Source: Cricetomys ansorgei
Taxonomy: Eukaryota; Chordata; Mammalia; Rodentia; Nesomyidae
NCBI GenBank assembly: GCA_026225945.1
Contig: JAMJFZ010000289.1
Coordinates: 4,771,001-4,835,000, forward strand
Direction of reading: 5' to 3'
Length of the DNA: 64,000 nucleotides
Shown: positions 46,748 through 55,980 of the stretch, one piece after another
How the letters are laid out: the number at the start of each line of letters is the position of its first letter
Numbering within the stretch: position 1 is the stretch's first letter
The notes under the pieces: generated by a model
What the model was told of the DNA's origin: nothing
What the model saw: the letters and a program-made list of their open reading frames with translations, nothing else
Databases searched by the model: none
Program-made: the position numbers and the translations under genes

Positions 46748-47065
46748 CAAAGATCTATGTGGGAGGGGCCTCTGAAGCCCGCCCTTATCAAAGGAATGAT
46801 TGTCAGCTAATGGCTACATGGGGAGGAGGAGACACTTTCATAGGGGGATGGGCCTTCTGGAAAGTTATCTATGATATATTGGATGGCTCCATACCCATGT
46901 GACTATGAGCAATTCTAATCAGACACAGGAGGCTATTAACAACAAACAAAAAGGAGAGTACTTGAAGTTGGGACAGAGATGGGATAGAGACATTATTCAG
47001 ACTTGGAGATTGTGAATACCTTGTATAAATGTATGAAATACTTAAAAGGTAAATGCAAAACACTA
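46748..47065 (+). mobile_element. Rodent L1 3' UTR end
   Basis: 'agctaatggctacatgggga', 'gggggatgggccttctggaa', 'gttatctatgatatattgga', 'ccatacccatgtgactatga' and 'gtataaatgtatgaaatact' in order; a typical rodent L1 terminus in sense orientation without the usual long A tail. Confidence 0.75.
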
Positions 47066-47069
47066 ATTT

Positions 47070-48955
47070 TAGAATGACATTACTTTTTTAAATATTAAAA
47101 AAATTGCTCTGTGTCTATGATTCGGAACAATAAGCAGATAGTTAGTCACTAATTTATAATCTAACTTGCTGAAATAAGGGAAAAATCTTAAACCAAATCT
47201 TTTAATACAAATTTTGATGTTTTTAGAACGGAATCCTTGTTGGAGTTTCTGTCTATAATATATACCTCATAATTATGTGTCAAATTTTAAAAACTAAGGA
47301 AGAAAATATATACAGGTATTGTTTTTCATGTATCCAACTTGAAAATTATGATTTTTGAACTATTGAACAAATACAATTGCTATAGATTTTACAGCATTTT
47401 CTGCACATACAACACAAGTTAAGAGTTTTAGAATTGTTCAAAGGGATTTGACAGGATGCTTCTCTTACCAGCTATTCTCTCCGTTCACAGCTTAAGCAGA
47501 GCTGTTGACTCTGGGTGCTTTGAATCTCTGTCAAAGTTGGAAACCTGTGTTTTGAAATTTGACATTACAAAGTAATATGTATAAGTAATTTTGAAAACGT
47601 TTGGATCTTATGAATATAACCCTGGGGAAATGGTACATGGTGATAATCTCAGTGGCCTCTTTCTTCTCAGTTTCATTGTGGTCTTTGATACATTTTAGAA
47701 ATAGAGTCTAATATATCAACAGAAATTGGAAGCTGCATGTTAGTGTAATGCTCAACATGTTTGTTTGTTTTATTCCCAATGTTACTGTTTGCATAGAAAG
47801 AAATGCTATTGTGCTCTTTAATGAGTGTGGATGTTTTAAAAGGTAGAGGTGTAAAAACAATGAAGAGTTCATTTAGACTTGGTCAGCTTTCCCTCTTCTC
47901 AGTGGCTCTGCCTCAGGGATTTATTCTGCCTGAAATGGCTGCCTCACATTCCTCTGTCTTCACAGGAGCAATCCCTTTATGATGCTTACAGCAGGGCATT
48001 AGATCAGCACTCTGTCTTCCCCTGAGCACACTGAATCATGACCTAGTTGGTTTTTATTGTCTCTTGTTTCCAGCTGAGCAGTGAGTTGGATTGGGGATTA
48101 GGAATATTTTCTCCACTCACCTAATATTTTACATGTTATGAGAACAGGTTTTTAAGCCTATATAAGTTGCATAAATTAACATTTTTTAATGTACATTGTT
48201 ATTATATCTAGTTACCAAAATAACATTTTTTATCCACAAATTGTTTTGGTTTCTGACTGTCCATTGAATACTCAATACTCAGTTTAACTTTATGGAAATT
48301 AATCTTGAGTTGGGGTAAATGTATTATCTGTTTTTTTTTTATTATTTCTGTTTATCTCTTTAATTGATGGAGTAGTTAGATGATTTGTTTCTTTGACTTA
48401 GTGTGAGTCTATAGTTATGTTTGTTTTTAGTATAGATGAATTCAAATAATTTAATTTTCAGAGGTCATATAGTAGATTCTGCTAAAGTTAGTACAATGGT
48501 TTCTGGGGAGCGGTGTTTTCTGTGTCTCATCAACTTTAACAGAGAGACCTTTGATTGTAAATATCTGTCTTTGGAAAGTTATTCATCCGTTTCTCAAAGG
48601 GGGAATAGTTGAGTGATGTCACTGCTACAGTTACAATGTAGAATTTGAATTAAATAAGTGTGTGTATAGAATTTATAGTTGTGTCACTGACCATGGAGTT
48701 ACTCTCCCTTTTGTTTGTACTAGTATGAATGAGATGATCAAATACAGTTTTTCCAGGAAACTGAGAAAAAAAACTCCCAATTAATTTTATGATTAGTCAC
48801 AGAGGAAGAAGATCATTGGAATCATCCAATGTATACCAAAGGCCAAACAGAGCTTAAATGCTATGCAACAATGGAGCTCAAGCACATTGATACAATTGAA
48901 GCATTCAACTAGTTACCTAAAGTTTCCTTTTCTGGGTGTGATTTACAATACAGTA
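47070..48955. other. Unclassified DNA
   Basis: No repeat I can name, and no exon. AT-rich with T-runs near 48330. Confidence 0.4.
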
Positions 48956-48984
48956 GAATTTCCCCTGACAATCATCTGCAGGAA

Positions 48985-49140
48985 ACATTTTTTTGTTTGT
49001 TTGTTTGTTTTTGTTTTTCATGTGATAACACTTTCTGTAATAACTTTTTTTTTAAGCTCTCAACTGCCTCATTATGAGCATCTTAAAATAAAAGAGAGGG
49101 GGGAGAGAGAGACAGAGAGACAGAGAGAGAGAGAAAGCAG
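48985..49140. repeat. TTTG-rich and (GA)n low-complexity tracts
   Basis: A 'tttttgtttgtttgtttgtt' block near 48990 and a purine block of GAGA/GACAGA units at 49092-49138. The 122-codon plus-strand open frame over this segment reads through both and is not credible. Confidence 0.85.
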
Positions 49141-51510
49141 TCATTATCTGTCTACCTTAGAGTTTCAAGCATTTGCCTCACATTTCCTGGAAGTTCTTGA
49201 TAAACATGTATGTCAAATGTTAGTGCAATAGAGATTTATTTATTTACTTATATTTTATGATGCATAATTATCAGATGGGTATGGGGTCGCATATATCAGC
49301 AAGGTACGAAGAGAGTACCTGCTAGACAGGTGGGGAGAGGACGAACCCAATGCTGCTTAAAGATTATTTACACTTACATTAATTTATTCCTCCTGATGCT
49401 CTCTATCATCTTAATATAATTGTGTAGTTAATATCATTTATTCCCTCTTCCAACTACCCCTCCAAACTGAATGCAGATCTATTAAGACAAAATAGTCTAG
49501 AAGTAGAAATCACCTTGCTTCTTTTTCCTCACGTGGCATTCTGCCCTTAAACGATAAATCAAACTGAGATGTGGAGAATCAGGGCAGGTGTTTTATAATC
49601 CTGTAGATGCTTACCAACACAGATTCTAAGCAATAAAATGTTGGACTTACATTACACATAAACAGAGGAGGCAAATACTAATTAGGGAATTTCATGTGAG
49701 AAGTCCTCATTATGAAAACTGTGATGACAGGATGTAGAATTCAGCAAAGACTTCTGTCCCAGCTGCCTCATAACGTAACAACTCACCATGTTGGTTCCGT
49801 GAGAACAACGGAATGAGAGGACTGGGAATTTCTCAGAGTAACTCAATGAGAAACCAGACACTGATGTTGGTACTTACCCAATGCATGAATTCAGTGTTGG
49901 AAAAATGATAGATTTGTTTATGGCCACTTGTACTGATGAAAGTCTGGCAGATAAAAGTGTTCCCAAATCAGGCTCTGAAGAGACATATTATAAATCAGTA
50001 TTTGACTGAATTTGATTCAGTTTTGTTCATGGTGAAGCCAGGAGAGGGAGAGACCATGACTCTTCCATAGATCAGTGTAAGTCCATGCTGTGTAGTAATG
50101 CAAAGGACTTGAAGCCACGGAGCACAACTTCTGTGGGAGGAACAGGGTTCACATTGTGCTCAGAGAGACTTTCCAGAAAGTTCTAAGGAGGGAGTTAAAG
50201 TCTGAATTTGTAATGTCAGCTGAAAAATAGAAATTCAAGTAGCTAATTATTTTGCAATCAATTTTAGGACTATAATATGACAACTTCTTCTAAAAATGGA
50301 ATATAAGGAAATTGATGGCAACATGGCAATCTTGATCTCCCATTTATCATCCAATGTCCCCAGATCATTGAAAATGTTCCATGGTGAATTTAGCTTCATC
50401 AGTGTACCTCTGGAAGAGAAGTTTAATCAGCATGTAAAATGGCAGTTAGTTTGTTTCTATTTCTATCTTCATATCTGTAGTTCAGACACCAGCTACTAAC
50501 TGACAATTTCAAGCCCACCCCTGTCCTGTGACTCTCCATAACTCCTGTGGTTCTGGGATTCCTGTGTGTCAGCAAACATGTCAGTTCTGAGCTTCTTCAC
50601 TACAAGGTATCAGAGTTAAAAGTCACACAGTGAAATGTTGATGTTTGTACGGTATGCTCACCTGGAGGAAATTTACGTTCCAGGGGAGAAAGTTTCCTTC
50701 TGAATTCAGAAATTAAATCTCAGTTTCTGAAAATAGCCAATAGACATTTGGGGTTAATATCTTGGGATTTCTCATCACAAATTTGGACTTGGTAGGGAGA
50801 ACAGCTCTCCAGAAGGCAGCTGCATTAAGCTGTTTTCCAGCCTCATTCTAGCCAGCTTATCCATATATCCCCTGGTTTTCAGAAGGATGCTTCTAGTTTC
50901 CTCTTCTGTTGACACTTACACAACTCCCCTTTTATTCTGAGTGGTGAAAACTACTGAAAATATCAGGTGGTGTTCAATTTCTAAACCCCACAACCATGAT
51001 TGTATCTTGTTCTAAGTGCCAGAGATAGCCCCTTACCTATTTATTTTTATTTCAGATGTGGATGTCACTTTCACAGATTTAGTTTATTATCATTAGCTAG
51101 GTCTATTTATTACTTTAAGTCTATATGTGCGTATTTTGTTGTAGATGTGTGGGAAGAAATGAGGCAACATTATTCAAGAAAGTGTTTGCCGGAGCACTAT
51201 CAGTTTTTAAATGTTTTTCAATATTTTACAGGGGTTTAGAACAGTAAAAGCTCTGGGTAAAAAGACGATAACATCCTTAACTGATGTTTTTCTTTTAATT
51301 TCTTTTTCGTTCTTTTCTTTTCTTTTGTTTTGGATAGGGGAAACAGCAAAAAGGAAATGAGTAAAGGAAAACTATAGACAATAACATGGAATTTTTACTA
51401 TCTTAATTGACATATTTTAATTATTTAAATTATCACTTAGAGATTTTAAGAAGCCTTTCCTAATTTTTGCTCTTTGTGAAATGATTGCTAAAGACTCTAT
51501 TAAATTTTTA
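49141..51510. other. Unclassified DNA, repeat-poor
   Basis: More than 2 kb with no family I can name. The part at 49700-50700 is of more balanced base composition. Open frames at 50296-50499 and 51000-51239 lack recognisable domains. Confidence 0.4.
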
Positions 51511-51514
51511 ATAT

Positions 51515-51660
51515 ATAAAATTGGAGTCTTTTATTTAATTTATTTATCCAATTATTTATTTTATTAATAATTTATTTAATTAATTTTATTAATAATTTAT
51601 TTAAATTATTTATCCAAGTTAAAATTGGAGTAATTTATTTAATTGTTGGATTTTATTAGA
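51515..51660. repeat. Internally duplicated A+T tract
   Basis: Almost pure A/T. The unit 'attttattaataatttattt' occurs twice about 25 bp apart, and 'attggagt' followed by a ttatttaat block flanks the array on both sides. It sits at the decayed 3' side of the reverse-transcriptase remnant and probably expanded from it. Confidence 0.8.
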
Positions 51661-51858
51661 AGCAATAGGCAACCCATAATGGGTTAATCCAATTTTTATT
51701 TTAACAAATAAATCTTGCAGAATTTTATTATTCTTAGCAGAAAGCAGTATATCAACCACATAATGTATAATAAAAATAAGAGGGAACAACTTTCTAGCTC
51801 TCCTTAAAGCAATAGCAACACAATTTTGACATAAAGTTGAACTATTTGTCGTTATTTA
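51620..51858 (-). pseudogene. ERVK-like pol fragment: reverse transcriptase catalytic core
   Basis: Minus-strand translation gives NSSTLCQ, followed about 20 residues later by IIHYVVDILLSA, then GLPIASNKIQ. These are the LCQ, YxDD and 'GL-IA--K-Q' landmarks of betaretrovirus-like reverse transcriptases. The enzyme would copy RNA to DNA, but here the first catalytic aspartate position of YxDD is valine. The sequence is truncated on both sides and lies directly next to gag capsid, so protease, nucleocapsid and N-terminal reverse transcriptase are missing. It is a relic. Confidence 0.85.
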
Positions 51859-51899
51859 TTCCTTTTATTTTCTTTTTGTATAACTGCCAATTATTGAGG

Positions 51900-52595
51900 C
51901 ATTGTCCGCCCTTGGAGGGCCGTAGCCAGAGTTAATCCTTTAGTATATGAAAGCCCAATATCAGCACAGAGATGGATGCAATCATTAATATCTCCTTTCT
52001 TTCAAAAGGCATGGATGGCTGTCTGGCATGCAGCATTAGCATTCTCATATGCCAGTTGCTTAACAATAATCTTTCCTGCCTCCCCATCAACCATCAGGTG
52101 ACTGCCTGCCTTCAAAGAATGAGAAACAAAATCTTACTATGGCTCATCAGGTCCCTGTCTAACTTTAGAAAGTTCCTCTATTTTCCAGAATCTGGTAACT
52201 TATGTAATGTCAAGGCATTTATTTTACCAGAAGCATCAAGAGGATATATATAATCTGTCATTGAACAACACTATACATGCTTTTTCTTGCTAACATTTTA
52301 AAAGTTATAGGCATTTTTTTTTTATTTTTAATAGCTTGATCCTGACATCTTTCTGAATATTCAGTCTTCCACAGTAAATACTCACCCCTAGTAGGACAAG
52401 CTTTTGCCAAGATCTTCTAATCAGAGGGAACAAAAGCATCATCAGAAATAGCATGAAAAAGAAACCATGTAAAAGGAGCAGCTAACACATATTGAGCATA
52501 AACCTGCTTAAGAGTCTCAAGAGTCTTAAATGAAATGGGTATAAAATTTTTAACTCACTGCCCCACGATTTCAGGATTGGACATTTAACTCATCA
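51900..52595 (-). pseudogene. ERVK-like gag fragment: capsid
   Basis: Minus-strand reading shows the capsid N-terminal pattern PISFKTLETLK, then WKTEYSE, then the major homology region (RQGPDEP and, in another frame, DFV), then QLAYENANAACQTAI and CADIGLSYTKG. Capsid would form the particle core. Breaks seen: a stop at 52417-52419 where the family has tryptophan, another at 52002-52004, and at least two frame changes between. It sits immediately downstream (in element sense) of element B. Confidence 0.85.
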
Positions 52596-52616
52596 GTGAA
52601 AGAGAAAATCTTTCTG

Positions 52617-52920
52617 TGTGTAGCAGTACATCTCTTCTAGGGCAGCTTAGCAAAGAAGAAAAGGAGGTGCTTCCATAGGTGTAATCTCTGCCAGTCCTCA
52701 GCAGTGAGAACCACCATACTGGCCAGTGGAATCCCGAGCTTCTGAGCTCAGGTGCTTTTATTGATTCAGAACTCCATGCGTGTTCTGATACCACATGCAG
52801 ATCATAAGCAATTAAACAACTCCCACATAAATTCAACACAAAATGTCAAGACCTCAGCAGACCCTCACCCAACACTTCACAAAACAATTATTTTAAACAC
52901 AACTAAAAATAAACTTCAAC
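52617..52920 (-). repeat. Element B, 3' LTR
   Basis: Reads 'tgtgtagcagtacatctctt' to about 'aaaataaacttcaacaaa' on the plus strand. Contains 'ctgccagtcctcagcagtga', the reverse poly(A) signal in 'gcttttattgattcagaact' and 'acctcagcagaccctcaccc'. It has a short internal deletion relative to the other LTR near 52840. Confidence 0.85.
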
Positions 52921-52940
52921 AAAATTTCCCCTTTTCTGTA
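52921..52940 (-). other. Element B, polypurine tract
   Basis: The plus strand reads 'atttccccttttctgt' directly after the LTR, which in element sense is a clean AGAAAAGGGGAAAT run next to the LTR start. Confidence 0.75.
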
Positions 52941-53260
52941 TAAAAGAATTGCTTTACCTCTATAATACAATTTAACAGTATAACAGCAAAACTATTTCCA
53001 AATGGAACAATTATGAGGGTTGCTAATGCACTGGATCAAATGCAACAAAACATCTATCAAGGTTTTTACAATGCCTTTGGACAGCAGAAAAACATCAATG
53101 TCTAATTATCTGGAGTTCACTCATGATCTTTTGGGCTCCTCCAAAGAGCTGAAATCACTTCTCTGGCTCTGCCCTCTGCTCTGCAGCACATACAACTTGT
53201 ACTCCAGGCTATGGCTGGATTTACTCTTGGCTGACTTCCACCTGTAGACTCTCAAAGGCT

Positions 53261-53520
53261 TTCTTCATGGTGCCAAGCCTCAACTTCTCTGCATGACTCT
53301 TTAATCTGGGCCTTCAACTGCCACTGAGGCTGCACCTTCATGAATAGTTTCCCCTGGTCTCTCTTCATGGTACCAAGCCTCAACTTTTTTATATGACCCC
53401 TTCAATCTGGGCCTTCAGCTGCTACTGAGGCTTTATTTTTACCAGTGCCCTCTCCTGACCTCAGCTGTTCTCTAAAGACCCCTTCATGCCTTCAAAATTA
53501 GTAACACCTGGGTGACTCTT
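53261..53520 (-). repeat. Element B, 100-bp tandem units (two complete, one partial)
   Basis: 'ttcttcatggtgccaagcct' at 53261 recurs as 'ctcttcatggtaccaagcct' at 53361, exactly 100 bp later. Each is followed by 'caactt', a 'gac.c.ttcaatctgggcct' block and an 'aactgcnactgaggct'-type block. A shortened third unit follows from about 53455 ('gacctcagctgttctc', 'gaccccttcatgcc'). Confidence 0.8.
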
Positions 53521-54339
53521 ACAGTACCAAGGTCTGATACCCGCATGTAATACAACCTTGCCCAGTTCTGGCAGACAGCTTCTGTGTGCTAATCCTGAGG
53601 AAAGACCATCCAGATTTTAAGATAGAGTCTGGTTTTCATGAAAAACAACAAGTCACTTTGTCTGCAGTAAGAGTCCACTTGTGGGGGCAGTTCTCGCACT
53701 ATACCATCCAGTATCTGGACCACTTGTCTTTCTCTTAATCAGATTTGCAGGAAAAAAAAAATTGGTCAGTTTAACTAAGCAGCTTTTTGACTCCAAGCTG
53801 CAGCTTCCACAACAACAAGAGGTCCTGGACCAGAGAGAAGACTTGCCAGTTGAAACATTCTGGCAGTTTGGCATTGTGTTTCACCACCTCTAACGAGAGA
53901 CATACAACCCCCTCCATAGATATCAAACACAACATCTTGAACTTCACACACATACAATGCAGCTATCAGAAAACTCAGTTTATGAAATAGTATGCTACCA
54001 TAAGTGGTGGGAGGGATCGTCAGCTGCATGACATGGAAAAGGAGTAAGAACATTGCTTTTTCCTGCTCCCAGATAAATTATTTATCTCTAAGGGCTTCCA
54101 TTCTGTGCCTCTCACATCAGAGCCTTTTTCCTCATTTATTTATTAATTTCATAGCTTTTTCTATTTATAGAGGCTTATTTCCTCATTCTCTCTCCTCTTC
54201 CTTTAGGAGCCTTCAATTAATACCTTAATCTCTATCCTCTGGTAGCTTCCCTGAGGGTACTTTTACCTGACTCTGTGAGGTCTGAAGTTTCTTTCTCTTC
54301 TTCCTGTCTCCATATTGTATTAGCTGACCTGATGTCCTG

Positions 54340-54357
54340 CCCCACATTGGTGCGCCA
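54340..54357 (-). other. Element B, primer-binding site (lysine tRNA type)
   Basis: In element sense, two bases after the LTR end, the sequence is TGGCGCACCAATGTGGGG. This resembles the Lys1,2-type primer site used by many class II retroviruses (TGGCGCCC-AACGTGGGG), with one extra base and a CpG-to-TpG change. It marks the 5' side of the element and fixes its orientation. Confidence 0.8.
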
Positions 54358-54359
54358 TT

Positions 54360-54691
54360 TGTAGCAGTATGTCTCTGCTTGGGGGTCTCAGCAAAGAAGA
54401 CAAGGGGGTACTTTTGTAGGTATCATCCCTGCCAGTCCTCAGCAGAGGAGACCAACATCTTGGCCAGTGCCATACTGGCCAGTCAAACCCAAGTTTCTGA
54501 GCTCAGGTGCTTTTATTGATTCAGAACTCCTTAGGTGTTCTGATACCACGTGCAGATCACAAGTAATTAAACAACCCCAACATAAATTCAACACCTGGGG
54601 ACAATGCAAAAGGCCAAGACCTAGGCAGAACCTCACCCAGCAGTTCACAAAACAATATTTTACACACTACTAAAAATAAACTTCCACTACA
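54360..54691 (-). repeat. Element B, 5' LTR
   Basis: 332 bp from 'tgtagcagtatgtctctgct' to 'ataaacttccactaca', with 'ctgccagtcctcagcagagg', 'gcttttattgattcagaact', 'aattaaacaaccccaaca' and 'aagacctaggcagaacctca'. It is the best preserved LTR of the family in this window. The first bases to its right weakly resemble a polypurine tract, which leaves open a more complex arrangement. Confidence 0.85.
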
Positions 54692-54934
54692 TCCAGTCTT
54701 CTTTCTCTCAGACTCAATAAAATGTCTGTTTGCTGTCCATGCTGTGCCTTACAAGGAATTAATTCTCTTAAGGGAGGCCCCCCAACAACAACCTCAAAAA
54801 AAAAAATGAATCAGGCAGTGAAAAAGGGTTCCATGTTATCAGGGACTGCATTTAATGGAGAAAATTTAAAATCAGAGAATATTAGAGCAAGAATGGTGGA
54901 AAAAATCATCACAAGAAGGAGGAAAATAGTCAAC

Positions 54935-55260
54935 ATTATCACAAAAAGACCTTAGATGATGTATCTTCAGGTTCTAATTTTCTATCTGTTGCCAATGTTA
55001 GTTCTGCGTTTGTCTGATTACTTTCTCTTTTAAGTTTTACTGGATCACTTTTTATTTCTTCCAAAACTGAAAAGCATCACTAGGAATTTTCTCTGGTCTC
55101 ACTGCATCTGGTATTCCTAGAATTGTTCTTCCTAATTGGAATCAAGTTCTGGGATGCAGAGATCCCTCTTGAGTGAAAAGGCTGATGTTCACTAATTAAC
55201 TCCAGGAATGCCATCATCTGATTGTGTCCCACTTTCACTCATTTCACCAGCAACAAAATT
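54935..55260 (-). pseudogene. ERVK-like gag fragment: matrix
   Basis: Minus-strand translation includes AFLELISEHQPF, then after a frame change PEKIPSDAFQFWKK, then RESNQTNAELTLATD in another frame. This is the matrix layout of betaretrovirus-like gag (an 'FLE.I.E.CPWF'-type helix, later 'PE..P.DAF..W'). Matrix would direct assembly at the membrane. At least two frame changes and stops break it. The possible start is near 55210, about 230 bp downstream of the primer site in element sense. Confidence 0.65.
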
Positions 55261-55423
55261 TACAGAACTTCTACAAACAAATGCCTTTCCTTCTGCCCAG
55301 CCTATCCCATTTTTTTTAACTTCAATTAATCTCCTGCCTTATTATTTTTGTATGTGTTCCTCAACTTTTACTGCTTTTTAACATTAACTTTTTTCTTTTT
55401 TTTTTTAAATCCCATATTTCAGG

Positions 55424-55441
55424 TTCCTGTTCAAGCTCCAC
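55424..55441 (-). other. Host provirus primer-binding site (Lys3-like)
   Basis: In element sense it reads TGGAGCTTGAACAGGAAC, matching the lysine-tRNA (Lys3) primer site TGGCGCCCGAACAGGGAC at 14 of 18 positions. It lies two bases after a plausible LTR end (...CCTTACA). Three of the four differences are C-to-T or G-to-A, as expected from decay. Confidence 0.65.
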
Positions 55442-55443
55442 CT

Positions 55444-55980
55444 GTAAGGTCCTCTGACTTACTTATTAGGTCAAGGTTATCCAGTATGGCCGGTGAGGAA
55501 TGAAAAACCGGCATAGTTGGATTGTCCACAGCAAGACTGAAGCTGTGACAAGTATATTGAGAACAATCGTATTTTTTATACCCTTATCAGAAACAACATA
55601 TAATAGTGATTTTTCAGGAGCAATGCAATTGTAGTAGTCAGGATACAGTGACATTTGCAAGGTATACAGGGTACACAAGATTAATGTCTGAGACCAATTG
55701 TCCCGTCAAACTATATGCTTCATTGACTTCTAAGGGAACATAGAGAACATAGAGAGACACAAAGACTCCTAAATGCTTCTCTGACTCAGGGAATGCCTTG
55801 ATTTCTCAGGAACTGAAAAGTACACATTGCCGCAGGAGCCATGGGAATCTAATCTAAAACACCTATGACACATCTCTCAAGGCAGTTAGGCCAGGCCAAC
55901 TCATGATTCCCCATAGGACGTAAAACAGATATATACTCTCTTGTTATTTTAGCAGATCAGTCTACTTGATAGGATTTACA
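55444..55980 (-). repeat. Probable 5' LTR of the decayed provirus
   Basis: The inner end is set by the primer site: the plus strand begins 'tgtaaggtcctctgacttac'. In element sense a TATA-like 'gggtataaaaaat' lies at 55571-55583, about 130 bp before the LTR end. The outer end is uncertain; 'aggatttaca' at 55980 would obey the TG...CA rule and give 537 bp. No second LTR is available for comparison. Confidence 0.5.
55483..55514. other. GC-rich inverted repeat in the probable LTR
   Basis: TATGGCCGGT and ACCGGCATA face each other across a 12-nt A/G-rich spacer, giving a 9-bp stem with one bulged base. It contains two CpG pairs in a CpG-poor region and would lie in the transcribed end of the LTR. 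Confidence 0.55.

Larger units (their letters stand above)
52617..54691 (-). mobile_element. Element B: non-autonomous mys-like LTR element nested in gag
   Basis: Two LTRs (52617-52920 and 54360-54691) flank a 1.4-kb internal region. The primer site and polypurine tract are both in the expected places. The LTRs differ at 8 of about 98 aligned bases in one well conserved stretch (counted by eye), less than in element A. The internal region shares both ends with element A but has about 620 bp that A lacks (about 53640-54260). No gag, pol or env is recognised inside. Matrix-like gag lies on one side and capsid on the other, so it appears to be inserted into gag. No clear target duplication is seen. 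Confidence 0.8.
51620..55980 (-). mobile_element. Decayed ERVK-like provirus, interrupted by element B
   Basis: Reading the minus strand there is a probable 5' LTR (55444-~55980), a lysine-tRNA-type primer site (55424-55441), gag matrix remains (54935-55260), element B (52617-54691), gag capsid (51900-52595), a large internal deletion, then a reverse-transcriptase fragment (51620-51858). No 3' LTR is visible to the left. Every coding part is broken by stops or frame changes. Class II assignment rests on the capsid and reverse-transcriptase motifs and the primer type. Confidence 0.8.

Noticed and set aside
52603..54700. Target duplication around element B
   Set aside because: The 6-bp flanks (tttctg or tctttc on the left, tccagt on the right) do not match, so I do not claim a duplication.
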